A stretch of 64,000 bases of DNA, taken from the NCBI RefSeq assembly GCF_010726645.1, contig NZ_AP022563.1, positions 1,364,001-1,428,000 of the forward strand, given 5' to 3'. The translations under genes and the position numbers were made by a program. This DNA is from Mycolicibacterium duvalii (GTDB lineage Bacteria > Actinomycetota > Actinomycetes > Mycobacteriales > Mycobacteriaceae). The notes under the pieces were generated by a model. It saw only the letters and a list, made by a program, of their open reading frames with translations. It had not been told where the DNA came from and made no database searches. The stretch's first letter is position 1. Every line of letters begins with the position of its first letter. Of this stretch, positions 26,338 to 35,500 are shown in pieces.

Positions 26338-26833
26338 GTTCGGCGATCCACTGCGTGGTGAAGCGCTGCGCGGCGGGGATCTCATCCGCCAGCGCGGAGA
26401 CGATGAACTTCTCGATGGCACCGCCGAGCAGCGGAATCCGCACCTGCAGCGTGCCGGTGAAGCGCAGCCGGGAACCGGTACCCACCGGGGTGATCTGCGC
26501 GCTGCCGGTGGCGTGCAGCGGGGCTCCGGTGGCGGTCACGACGGCTTGGCAGTGCAGCTCGTCGGCGGTCCGGCGCCAGCGTTCCTCGCGCATCACCCGC
26601 AGACCTCCCGGAATGGCCTTGGCCATCACCGCGGGCAGCATGTCGCGACCCATGTCCTGCGTGGTGGACACATGCACCGAACCGTCGTCGTCCACAGTCA
26701 GCGAATCCAGCCGGATGGAGTCCTTGCCGAATTCGAAAAGTCTGGCCCGCCAGTAGGTTTCGTTGCCGAATGCGGTGTGGATGGCGTCGACGCCGGCGGT
26801 CGAATCAGTGCAGACGTCAAAGGGCCGGGGCAC
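26330..26833 (-). CDS. DUF2505 domain protein
   Basis: A 167-residue protein matching the mycobacterial DUF2505 family, which is thought to have a START-like lipid-binding fold. It has no signal peptide or membrane segment. Conserved features are the WRARLFEFGKDSIRL region, VREERWRR-like strands and the C-terminal helix GGAIEKFIVSALADEIPAAQRFTTQWI. It starts at GTG after AAAGGAG. It is placed between flavodoxin-like and nitroreductase genes with 21 bp and -8 bp spacing, so the three are co-transcribed. Function unknown; binding of a hydrophobic ligand is possible. Confidence 0.82.
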   Translation of the reverse strand: MPRPFDVCTDSTAGVDAIHTAFGNETYWRARLFEFGKDSIRLDSLTVDDDGSVHVSTTQDMGRDMLPAVMAKAIPGGLRVMREERWRRTADELHCQAVVTATGAPLHATGSAQITPVGTGSRLRFTGTLQVRIPLLGGAIEKFIVSALADEIPAAQRFTTQWIAEHG

Positions 26834-26854
26834 GGCTGCTCCTTTCTTGCAGGC

Positions 26855-27529
26855 TCATCGCTTGCCGAACACCTTGTCGGCCACCCTCGCGGTGAACCGG
26901 CGTGCTTCCTCGACGTGTTCCTCGTTGATGTTGGTCGGTGGCAGCTTGACGCCCAGATACCGCTCCTTGTACTCGCCCGACCCCAGGTAGCTGGTCAGCG
27001 ACAGCATCGACGACAACTCGCTGCCGGGATAGGTGAAGTGGATGCTGTCCACGAAGCGGCCGCCCTTCTTCTCGGCGAGTTTGCGCACCCCGGCCAGATT
27101 CTTGCGCCACTTGCGCCGGCACACCACGAACACCGCGAACGGTGTGCCGTCGAGCAGCGGTCGAGCCTCGTGGGACACCAGGAAGCTGCGCAGCGGCATC
27201 GACACGGTGTCCCACCACGTCGGTGATCCGATGCAGATCAGGTCGTAGCCACCGGTGCGCACGACCTCGGGTGTGCGGATGTCGCCGGTCACGCCGCGTG
27301 TCTGGGCCGGCAGCACGCTGAAGAAGTCCGGCCACACCCGGCGCATCGGGAACCGGCTGAACTTCACCGAGTACTTCGGGTCGGTGAACTCGATCGGTGC
27401 CCGGTCGACGAGGTAACCGCGCTTGCGGAGCACCTCTTCGGCCGCGTCGAGCACTTTCACCGTCTGCCCGGTGTAGCTGTAATACAGCAGCAGGACCCGC
27501 GGTTTCCGGTCGCCGGCAACCTCACTCAT
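26855..27529 (-). CDS. Flavodoxin-like protein
   Basis: A 224-residue protein with a flavodoxin-type FMN-binding N-terminus (VLLLYYSYTGQTVKVLDAAEE) and a GSPTWWDTVSMPLRSFL loop typical of flavodoxin/NADPH-dependent FMN reductase folds. VFVVCRRKWRKNLAGV replaces the usual third loop. It is the first gene of the operon with DUF2505 and nitroreductase genes and could supply electrons to the latter. The start ATG is preceded by GGGAGGG. It is divergent from the methyltransferase at 27617. Confidence 0.83.
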   Translation of the reverse strand: MSEVAGDRKPRVLLLYYSYTGQTVKVLDAAEEVLRKRGYLVDRAPIEFTDPKYSVKFSRFPMRRVWPDFFSVLPAQTRGVTGDIRTPEVVRTGGYDLICIGSPTWWDTVSMPLRSFLVSHEARPLLDGTPFAVFVVCRRKWRKNLAGVRKLAEKKGGRFVDSIHFTYPGSELSSMLSLTSYLGSGEYKERYLGVKLPPTNINEEHVEEARRFTARVADKVFGKR

Positions 27530-27603
27530 GGGTGCGCCCTCCCTGTATCCCGTCTCCGGGCTTCGATGTCTGCCCCGACGTGCTCGACGTCGGCTCCGGC
27601 GAA

Positions 27604-27609
27604 TAGCCT
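27604..27609 (+). promoter_or_regulatory. Candidate -10 hexamer TAGCCT of a leaderless gene
   Basis: TAGCCT lies exactly 7 bp before the GTG at 27617, which starts the protein at the position expected from the family. No ribosome binding site is seen. Confidence 0.4.
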
Positions 27610-27616
27610 CACATAC

Positions 27617-28447
27617 GTGACGAACAAAGTTTCCGTCGACCTGACCGGCCCGGCGAAGACCATGCTATCCACCCTGTACCTGAAGGCGTTGGACGCCGAT
27701 TTCGACCGGCCGGTGCTCGGCGATCAGTTCGCCAAGAGCGCGATCGAGCGGATCGATTTCGACTGGGACGACCTGGGCATCACCAGCAGCTGGGCGCCGC
27801 TGCTGACGGTGCGGACGGCGCAGTACGACATCTGGGCGCGCCAGTTCCTGGCCGCGCACCCCCGGGCCACGGTCATCCACCTCGGCTGCGGGATGGACAC
27901 CCGGGTGTTCCGGCTCGACCCCGGGCCCGACGTCGAGTGGTACGACGTCGACTTCCCCGGCGTGATCGAGTTGCGGGAGAAGGTCTACCCCGCCCGGCCG
28001 CACTATCACCTGATCGCCAGCTCGGCGACCGACCCGTCGTGGCTCGAGCAGATCCCCGCCGACCGTCCGGTGCTGTTCCTCGCCGAGGGCATCAGCATGT
28101 ATCTCACCGACGCCGAGGGCATCGCGCTGCTGCGCCGCGTGGTGCAACGCTTCGACTCCGGGGAGGTGCAGATCGACTTCTTCAACTGGCTGGCGATCAA
28201 GTCCCAGAAGACCCAGACGTTGGTGCGGCGTTCGAATTCGACGCTGTACTGGGCGGTCAACCGTCCCGACGACATCCTCGACCACGTTCCGGGCCTGCGG
28301 CTGCTGGCGGCCACCACCTTCTTCGATGCCAGCACCTTTGCGCGGGTCACGGGAGCTTTCCAGGTGGCCCGGCGGTTGGTGCGGGCCGTGCCCGCGCTGC
28401 GTAAGTCCCTGCAGTACCACCGCTTTGCATTCGGCAGTGCCGACTAG
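27617..28447 (+). CDS. SAM-dependent methyltransferase, LCM/TcmP type, copy 2
   Basis: A 276-residue class I methyltransferase of the LCM-like family: VDLTGPAKTMLSTLYLKALDAD at the N-terminus, SAM motif VIHLGCGMDTRVFRL, and WYDVDFPGVIELR. It is only distantly related to the gene at 10469. The longest frame begins 17 codons earlier, but those residues do not fit the family. It converges on papA5 with 5 bp between stops and no terminator. Members of this family methylate polyketide or small-molecule hydroxyls in other actinobacteria; a role with the adjacent lipid locus is possible but unproven. Confidence 0.87.
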   Translation: MTNKVSVDLTGPAKTMLSTLYLKALDADFDRPVLGDQFAKSAIERIDFDWDDLGITSSWAPLLTVRTAQYDIWARQFLAAHPRATVIHLGCGMDTRVFRLDPGPDVEWYDVDFPGVIELREKVYPARPHYHLIASSATDPSWLEQIPADRPVLFLAEGISMYLTDAEGIALLRRVVQRFDSGEVQIDFFNWLAIKSQKTQTLVRRSNSTLYWAVNRPDDILDHVPGLRLLAATTFFDASTFARVTGAFQVARRLVRAVPALRKSLQYHRFAFGSAD

Positions 28448-28452
28448 CGGCC

Positions 28453-29703
28453 TCAGACCGGGGTGTGCATCGAGGCGAAGCGCTTGAGCAACGCCTCGAT
28501 CGCCGCGATCGAGCGTTGCGGCTCCGGCCCGTGCGAGTGGTACTCCACCATCAGCTGACCGTTGAAGATCTTGCTGGTGTAGATCTCGATGCCGGCATTG
28601 ACCTGGAAGTACAGCTCACCGTGGCTGGCGGTCAGCTCCAGGTCCGGTGGGGTGCGCATGGGCGGGATGACGCCGTTGTCGGTGAACATCACCACGTCGG
28701 GCATGCCGGGCGGATTGCCCACATACTGCGGGGAGAAGTGCAGCATCGACTGCTGGATCACGCCTTCGCTCAGGTCTTCCCGGAAGGTGTCGACGATGTC
28801 GCGGGCGAGCTCGACGGGATCGGTGTGCTCCGAGATCTCGGCGAGGTAGGTGGCCACCCCGACCGGATTCGTGCACGCCGTCGCCGAGACCGGCGGGCTG
28901 AGCACGTAGCGCAGGTCGACCGGATAGACGTAGGGCACCGGGATCTTCGGGGTGTCGCGCAGCTGCCACTCGGCCATCAGGATCGCCGCCGAGAGCAGAC
29001 CGTTGACCCCGAGCTTCTGGGAGCGGCTGAACGCGATCAGGTTCTCGGTGTCCTGTGCGCTGAGTTTGCAGTAGACCATCGGCACCCGCATCGGATACGG
29101 CGGCGTCTCGGTCGATGCGGCGCGGCGCGACGGCGGCAGGTCGTAGGTGAACATCGCGGCCATCAGCCGCTCCAGCCCCGACCGCCCCTTCTTCTCGACA
29201 CCGCGGTCGGCCAGCACCGTTTCCAGCGAATCCGGCGCTGGCGCGACCTTGACCGGGCGCATCGTGCCGGTGGTCACCAGATCGGTGTAATTGGCCAGCA
29301 TCTTCTCGATGAGGCTGAACTGGTGCTGACCGTCGGCCAGGCTGTGGTGGATGTAGAGGACGATCTGGGTCTCGTCGCCGCGCCGGATCACGCGGCAGGC
29401 CACCAGCGCCTGCGTCTGGTCGAAGAAGATCGGCGGGGGCTCCGCGCCGGGGTCGTCGAGCTCGACCACCTCGATGCCGGGGTGCAGCAGATCGTCGACG
29501 ACGATCGCGTAGCGGCCGTCGGTGTCCTGCTCCAGGTGCCCACCGAGTGCCGGGTGGGCCTGCAGCATCGCGTCGAACGCGGTGGACATCGCGTCGAGGT
29601 CGACCGGACCCCGCACCGTGGCACCCAGCCCGATGAAGTTCTGGGACTCGGCGTACATCTCCTCGCTGCGCGCCAGCTTGCGGATCACCGATGACGGAAA
29701 CAC
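28453..29703 (-). CDS. papA5: Diol acyltransferase PapA5-like
   Basis: A 416-residue acyltransferase of the condensation-domain superfamily that I recognise as close to M. tuberculosis PapA5 (422 residues), which esterifies phthiocerol with mycocerosic acids as the last step of DIM synthesis. [10 protein letters not shown] at the N-terminus, HHSLADG active-site motif (H119, H120, D124), TEWQLR-like [22 protein letters not shown] and [10 protein letters not shown] match. GTG start with AGGAG 7 bp upstream. It is the last gene of the long minus-strand operon, 51 bp after drrC, the same position as in M. tuberculosis. The nature of the acyl groups here is unknown, since no Mas is in the window. 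Confidence 0.92.
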   Translation of the reverse strand: MFPSSVIRKLARSEEMYAESQNFIGLGATVRGPVDLDAMSTAFDAMLQAHPALGGHLEQDTDGRYAIVVDDLLHPGIEVVELDDPGAEPPPIFFDQTQALVACRVIRRGDETQIVLYIHHSLADGQHQFSLIEKMLANYTDLVTTGTMRPVKVAPAPDSLETVLADRGVEKKGRSGLERLMAAMFTYDLPPSRRAASTETPPYPMRVPMVYCKLSAQDTENLIAFSRSQKLGVNGLLSAAILMAEWQLRDTPKIPVPYVYPVDLRYVLSPPVSATACTNPVGVATYLAEISEHTDPVELARDIVDTFREDLSEGVIQQSMLHFSPQYVGNPPGMPDVVMFTDNGVIPPMRTPPDLELTASHGELYFQVNAGIEIYTSKIFNGQLMVEYHSHGPEPQRSIAAIEALLKRFASMHTPV

Positions 29704-29754
29704 TTCACGACTCCTGAGACAGTTACGAGCAGGCCGGACCTTCCTGGCGGCGAG

Positions 29755-30654
29755 CTATCGCATGCTGGCCCGGCGGTATCCGAGCGCCAACGGTACCGCG
29801 CACACCGCGATGATCCCCACCGACCAGGCCACCGTGCCGAGGAAAGGTTGCAGGACCGGGCCGCCGATCGACAGCCCGCGCATCGTTTCGACGACGTAGC
29901 TCACGGGCTGGTGCTCGACGACGGGCTGAATCCAATCGGGATATTGGCTCAGCGGCACCAGGCCGGTGCAGAAGAACATCGTGGTGGCGGCGAGCAGGTC
30001 GGTGGCTTCCACCGCGATGGTGTTGGCCGAGTACAGCGCCAGCAGGAACACCACCACCGAGAAGGCCATGCCGAAGATCACCGGGATGAACGCCCACGCC
30101 ACGGCGCTGAGCAGCCCCTGCTCGAAACGGAACCCCATCACCATCCCGGCAGCCATGATCACCAGGGTGGTGACGAAGATGCGGATCGCGTCGGCGGCCA
30201 GCCGCGACAACAGGCCCGCCCCACGATGGACCGGCATCACCCACAGGCGCGACAGCAACCCGTCGTCGCGTTCCCGCATCACACCGATGGCGCCGGTGAT
30301 CGCGCCGGTCATCGTCCCGATCATCGCGATCAGCGGCACGCTGCCGTACAGCGCGCTCTCCCCCGTGACCGCCGAGACACCGTCGTCGAAGACGATGTTG
30401 ATGGTGATCAGCAGCACGACCGGCATGGCCAGCGACTGCGTCATCGTCGAGACGTCGCGGCTCCAGCGCCGCAGGATCCGCGCGGTCAGTACCCACGTGT
30501 GCAGCAGCAGTCGCCGCGGCGAGTTCTCCCACGCCTGAGGCATGCGGTGGCGTCCCTCCCCGTTGGTGCGCCGCGTCTCCGCGGCGTCGGCCGGCCAGAG
30601 TTCGGTGACGTGGCGGGTGTCACTCGATGCCGGGCCGGATGCCAGGTCCGTCAT
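29755..30654 (-). CDS. drrC: Lipid ABC exporter permease DrrC-like
   Basis: A 299-residue ABC-2 type permease with a 60-residue cytoplasmic N-terminus and about six membrane segments. The loop VMRERDDGLLSRLWVMPVHRGAG is the conserved coupling region. QYPDWIQPVVEHQPVSYVVETMR is typical of the daunorubicin-resistance/DIM exporter permeases. Its ATG overlaps the drrB stop (ATGA). In M. tuberculosis the DrrABC complex is needed for DIM export and acts with MmpL7. Assignment as DrrC rather than DrrB rests on gene order. Confidence 0.9.
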   Translation of the reverse strand: MTDLASGPASSDTRHVTELWPADAAETRRTNGEGRHRMPQAWENSPRRLLLHTWVLTARILRRWSRDVSTMTQSLAMPVVLLITINIVFDDGVSAVTGESALYGSVPLIAMIGTMTGAITGAIGVMRERDDGLLSRLWVMPVHRGAGLLSRLAADAIRIFVTTLVIMAAGMVMGFRFEQGLLSAVAWAFIPVIFGMAFSVVVFLLALYSANTIAVEATDLLAATTMFFCTGLVPLSQYPDWIQPVVEHQPVSYVVETMRGLSIGGPVLQPFLGTVAWSVGIIAVCAVPLALGYRRASMR

Positions 30655-31469
30655 TGGCGCCTCGTCGCGACGAGGCCGTGCAGCGGAATCAGCACCGCGA
30701 TGATCCCGACCGCCCAGATCAACGACGGCCCGATCACCGACCAGCTGACCGGCGGGACGGCGGATGTGGTGTCACCGGCCAGAGCGCGCAGCGCGTAGAC
30801 GAACTGCGACACCGGCTGGTTACGCACGAAGGGCTGGATCCACTCCGGGAAGCGTTCGACCGGCTGCACCCCCACCGACAGGAAGCCGAAGATCAACTGC
30901 GGCAGCATGATCAGGTGGGTGGTGGCCTCGGGGTTCTCGGTGGAGGTGCCGATGAAGTCGCCCAGGATCGACAGCGCGAAGCCGACCAGCAGCGCCAGCC
31001 CGCAGAACGCGGCGATATAGACCACGCCGTTGTGGAATCGGAAACCGATGACATGGCCGCACGCCAGCGACACCACCATCGCCACCGTGCAGCGGTACAG
31101 GCACGCCGACATCCGCGACGACAGCGGGATCAGCGCGGGGATCGGCATCGCCTTGAACCGTCGGTTGATTCCGAGGCCGGCGTCGCTGGCCGAGCGGAAC
31201 GCCGCCGACACGGCGGCGAACGTGATCGCGACGATCACCACCATCGGCGTCAGGAACTGCGCGTAACTGCTCATCCCGGTCGCGGAGCCGGTCATCTCCT
31301 TCAGGGGGATGTAGAACCCGACCGTGAACATGATCGATCCCGCGACCAAGGTGGCGATCTCGCCGTTGCGCAGCGACGGCGTGATCATCCGAACCGTCAG
31401 CACCCACCACTGCTGGATCGCCGAGGTCTGCGGTCGCGCGCCGAGACCGGCGACTGCGCTCGAGGTCAC
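30651..31469 (-). CDS. drrB: Lipid ABC exporter permease DrrB-like
   Basis: A 272-residue ABC-2 permease with about six membrane segments. Conserved parts are IQQWWVLTVRMITPSLRNGE, GLGINRRFKAMPIPALIPLSSRM (the cytoplasmic coupling loop) and RFPEWIQPFVRNQPVSQFVYALR. It is coupled to drrA by a GTGA overlap and to drrC by an ATGA overlap. It should form a heterodimer with DrrC for lipid export driven by DrrA. Confidence 0.9.
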   Translation of the reverse strand: MTSSAVAGLGARPQTSAIQQWWVLTVRMITPSLRNGEIATLVAGSIMFTVGFYIPLKEMTGSATGMSSYAQFLTPMVVIVAITFAAVSAAFRSASDAGLGINRRFKAMPIPALIPLSSRMSACLYRCTVAMVVSLACGHVIGFRFHNGVVYIAAFCGLALLVGFALSILGDFIGTSTENPEATTHLIMLPQLIFGFLSVGVQPVERFPEWIQPFVRNQPVSQFVYALRALAGDTTSAVPPVSWSVIGPSLIWAVGIIAVLIPLHGLVATRRQ

Positions 31470-32482
31470 GGGACCGCCTCGGCGACCACGGCATCGACGT
31501 CCTTGTCGGCGCTCTCGGCGTCACCGGTGGCCCTGGCCTGACCGGTGAGCGCGAGGAACACCTCGTCGAGCGACGGGCGGCGCAACGCGATGTCGAGCAG
31601 TTCGATGTTCGCCTCGTCGAGCCGGTGCAGCGCCTGCATCAGGGTGTTGGGGCCGTCGGGTGCCGGGATGGAGATGCGGTCGGCGCCGTCGGCCAGCGCC
31701 GCGCGGTTCTTCTCGGGCAGCAGCGGACCGAGCGCTGCGGCCATCGCGGCGGTGTCGGACAACCGGCGCGGCACGATCTCGCAGAAGGTTCCGCCAGTAC
31801 GCTCCTTGAGCTCGTCGGCGGTGCCCTCGGCGATGATCGTCCCGTGGTCGATCACGATGATGCGGTCGCTGAGCGTGTCGGCCTCTTCGAGGTACTGGGT
31901 GGTCAGCAGCGTGGCGATGCCGGCCTCTTTGAAGTCGTTGACCAACTCCCAGATGCTCTGGCGGCTCCGCGGATCCAGCCCGGTGGTCGGCTCGTCGAGG
32001 AACACCACCTCGGGGCGCACCACCAGCCCGCAGGCGATGTCGATCCGGCGACGCATACCACCGGAGAACGTGCTGACGCTGCGGTCGCCGGCCGCCACCA
32101 GATCGAAGTGCTCGAGCAGCTCGACGGCACGGGTGCGTGCCTCGGCCTTCTTCAGGCCGCGCAGCCGGCCGAACATCACCAGGTTCTCGCGGGCGGTCAG
32201 CATGTCGTCCAGCGCGACGTGCTGACCGGTCAGCATGATCGACTCGCGCACTCCGGCAGGATTCTTGGTGACGTCATGGCCGGCGACCATGGCGCTTCCG
32301 CTGTCGAGCTTGGTCAGCGTCGACAGGATGCTGACCGTGGTGGTCTTGCCGGCGCCGTTGGGGCCCAGCAGGCCGAGCACCTCACCCTTGCCCACCTCGA
32401 AGGTGACGTCGCGCAGGGCATCGACCGACCCGAACGACTTCTTCAGGTCCGAGACGACGACTGCTTTGTCCGAGCCGGTCAC
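31466..32482 (-). CDS. drrA: Lipid ABC exporter ATPase DrrA-like
   Basis: A 338-residue ATPase. Walker A GPNGAGKTT (40-48), signature FSGGMRRR (139-146), Walker B VVFLDEP (159-165) and the D-loop are intact. The C-terminal extension (FCEIVPRRLS onward) is typical of the DrrA family and carries the conserved DEVFLALTG end. It starts at GTG after AGGAGGT at 6 bp, 22 bp downstream of the PpsE-like gene. It provides energy for export by DrrB/DrrC. Confidence 0.93.
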   Translation of the reverse strand: MTGSDKAVVVSDLKKSFGSVDALRDVTFEVGKGEVLGLLGPNGAGKTTTVSILSTLTKLDSGSAMVAGHDVTKNPAGVRESIMLTGQHVALDDMLTARENLVMFGRLRGLKKAEARTRAVELLEHFDLVAAGDRSVSTFSGGMRRRIDIACGLVVRPEVVFLDEPTTGLDPRSRQSIWELVNDFKEAGIATLLTTQYLEEADTLSDRIIVIDHGTIIAEGTADELKERTGGTFCEIVPRRLSDTAAMAAALGPLLPEKNRAALADGADRISIPAPDGPNTLMQALHRLDEANIELLDIALRRPSLDEVFLALTGQARATGDAESADKDVDAVVAEAVP

Positions 32483-32504
32483 GGCTGTACCTCCTGGGCT
32501 GCTG

Positions 32505-35500
32505 TCACGACAGGTCCACCAGGGCGAGTTCGCCGCTGCCGGACTCCATCTCGTTTTCTGCCAGCGCCTCCCGGGTCAGGTCCAGCAGCGCGGTCGAGAA
32601 CTGCCGGGCCAGTGACTCCACGTCGGTGGGGCCCAGCCGGCGACTGTCGTACCACCAGTCCAGGTGCAGCACCCCGCCGGTCCGGTAGACGCGCAACTCG
32701 ATCGGATGGCCCAGGCCGGATACCGAGTCCCGCACCGGCATCGCGGTGTCGCTGTCGAAGCGCACCGGCGCATCGTCGGGCTGCTCGCCGGGCACATCCG
32801 GGATGGTGCCCATGTGCGACACCAGGATGTCGGCCGGGCGGGCGCTGCCCAGCACGCGCGCCGTCGGCGCGTAGTTGTAGCGAAGCAGCCCGTATCCGAT
32901 CCCGTAGTGCGGCACGGCCTTCAACGTCTCGCGGACGTCGTCGAGCACCTCGCCCGCGCTGGCGCTCTTCTCCGAGGCGCTGCGCAGCAACACCGGATGG
33001 ACGGTGGTGAACCAGCCGACGGTGCGCTGCAGGTCGACGTCGGGCTTGAGGACCAGTCGGCCCCGGCCGCCGAGGTCGACGGCCACCGCGCCTTCACCCA
33101 CCGTGGCGGCCACCGTGCGGCTCAGCGCGGCCAGCAGAATCTCCTCCACCGGCAGGCGCAGCCGGCGACGGGCGTCGTCGACCTCACCGGTCTCGGCCAC
33201 GGTCAGCCCGGCCGACAGCCGTTTCATGTCGTCGGCCCGCGGCGGTTCGGAGGCCTCGGCCCCCACCATGTTGACCGTGGCGCCGGTGGCCGTCTGCACC
33301 CAGTAGTCCCGGCTCTCCAGCACCGCCGGATGCGTGGCCAGCGCCGCGCACCGCTGTGACCACTCCCGCCATGACGTGGGCACCGGGGTCAGCGTGATCT
33401 CCTCGTCCGCGAGCAGCTGGTGGATCGCGGTGAAGATGTCGGTGACCAGGATGTCGCGGGACGTCTCGTCGCCGGCGATCCCGTGCACGCTGATGGTCAG
33501 GTAGTTCGACCCGCCCGGCACACCGTGGACGTAGCTGGCGGTCAGCGGTGCGGTCAGCAACTGGTGTTCGGCGAGCTGTTCGGTCAGCACCTCGAGCACT
33601 GCTTCGCGCTCCTGCGGGCTGCCCGACGCGACCCCGTCGGGCAGCGACCGGACGGTCAGCTCGGTGAACTCGCCGGGCTCGGCGATGCGCTGCTCCCAGG
33701 TGCCGGCGTGCTCGACGATGTGGGCGCGCAGCACGTCGTGGTGGTTGGCCACCGCGCCCAGCACGGTGCGCACCGCGTCGACGCTGATGTCGGAGCGCAG
33801 CGCCAGCACCACCGGCATCCGCCACCGGCCGCCGTCCCGCAGACCGTGGTCGAGGAAGTGCGCGACGTTCGGCGGCACCGGCGGATTGGCCTCCTCGGTC
33901 AGCGAGTGCCGGGCCAGCCCGCCCTCGGCGTAGCGCGCGACCAGGGTGCGCGCCAGCGACGCGATCGTCTGGTTCTCGTAGAGGTCCTGCGGTGTCAGGT
34001 CCAGGCCCTGCTTCGACGCGGTCATCGCCACGCTGATCGCGATCAGCGAGTCGCCGCCGAGCTCGAAGAAGTTCGCGGTGGTGTCCACCGTCGCCACCCC
34101 GAGGCACTGGCACCAGATGCCCTGCAGCGCCGCTTCCATCTGCGACTTGCTGCTGGTCGCGGCCGCGGCGCTGCCGGGGCCGGTCACCGCGCCGTTGCCG
34201 GCGGCGCGGCCCGACAGCCACGCGGCGCCGGCGTTGTACTCGATCCAGTGCCGTTGCCGCTCGAACGGATAGCCGGGCAGCGAGATCATGTGCGGCTGCG
34301 CCCCGGACAGCGGCGTCCAGTCCACCTCGACCCCGGCCGCCCACAGCTGGCCCAGGGCCAGCAGGAAGGTGTCCCGGTCGCTGCGATTCTGCGCCTGGTG
34401 GCGCATCAGGCGCACCGCGCGGTGGTTGGCCGACCACCGGGGGTGGCGCACCGCCGACGAGGTCAGCGCTCCGCCGGGTCCCACCTCCACGACGACCCGG
34501 TTCGGATCCGACAGCAGCAGGTCCAGTTCGTCGGCGAACCGGACGGTGGCGCGGATCTGGCGCGCCCAGGTGGTCGGGTCGGTGGCTTCGGCGGCCGACA
34601 TCGGCGCACCCGTGACGTTGGACAGCAACGTGATCTGCGGCGCGTTCAACGTCAGGCGGGACATGAACGCCGAGAACTCCGGGATGACCGGGTCCATCAA
34701 CCGCGAGTGGAAGGCGTGCGCGGTACGGACCCGGCGGGCCACGATGCCCTTCTCAGCCAGCCGCGCCTGGAAGGTGCGGATCGCCTCCTCCGAGCCGGCG
34801 ACCACGCAGTTGCCGGGGTCGTTGACCGCGGCCAGATCGACGTCGTCGGAGAGGTATTCGGTGATCGCGTCGGGGCTCAGCGCGACCGCGACCATCACCC
34901 CGCGCGCCGACGCGTGCATCAGCCGCGCCCGCATCGACACCGCTTTGACCGCGGTCGGCAGGTCGAACACGCCGGCGAACGCGGCCGCGGCGTACTCGCC
35001 GATGCTGTGGCCGGCCAGCGCCGACGGACGCACCCCGTACGACTCGATCAGCTTGGCCAGCGCGTACTCCACGGTGAACAGTGCGGGCTGGGCGCGATCG
35101 GTGCGCTCCAGGTTGCGCCCCGCACCGTCGAACACCTCGGCGCGCAGGTCGTAGCCCAGCTCCTGGCCGAACGCGGTGGCGCACGCGTCGAAATGCTCGG
35201 CGAACACCGGTTCGGTGTCGTACAGACCGCGGGCCATGCCGATGTGCTGGGCGCCCTGCCCGGGGAACAGGAACACCACCCGATCCGCGGCGGCTTCGGT
35301 CTGCGCCTCGGGCCCCTGGCCGACGAAGACGTTGTCGTGCTCGTCGTTTCCGAGCACCGCGACCGCGTGCTGGGGATCGTCGACCACCGCGGCGAGCCGG
35401 TGCGGCTCCTTACGCCGGCGGGCCAGCGTGTACGCGGCGTCGGCGAGGTTCAGTTCGTCCTCGGCGGCCAGTTCGTCGCTCAGCGCGGTGCGGGCCTGCG

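Noticed and set aside
32505..35500. Condensation-like domain at the PpsE C-terminus as evidence of a non-ribosomal peptide synthetase
   Set aside because: No adenylation or peptidyl carrier domains are in the window; M. tuberculosis PpsE has the same C-terminal domain.
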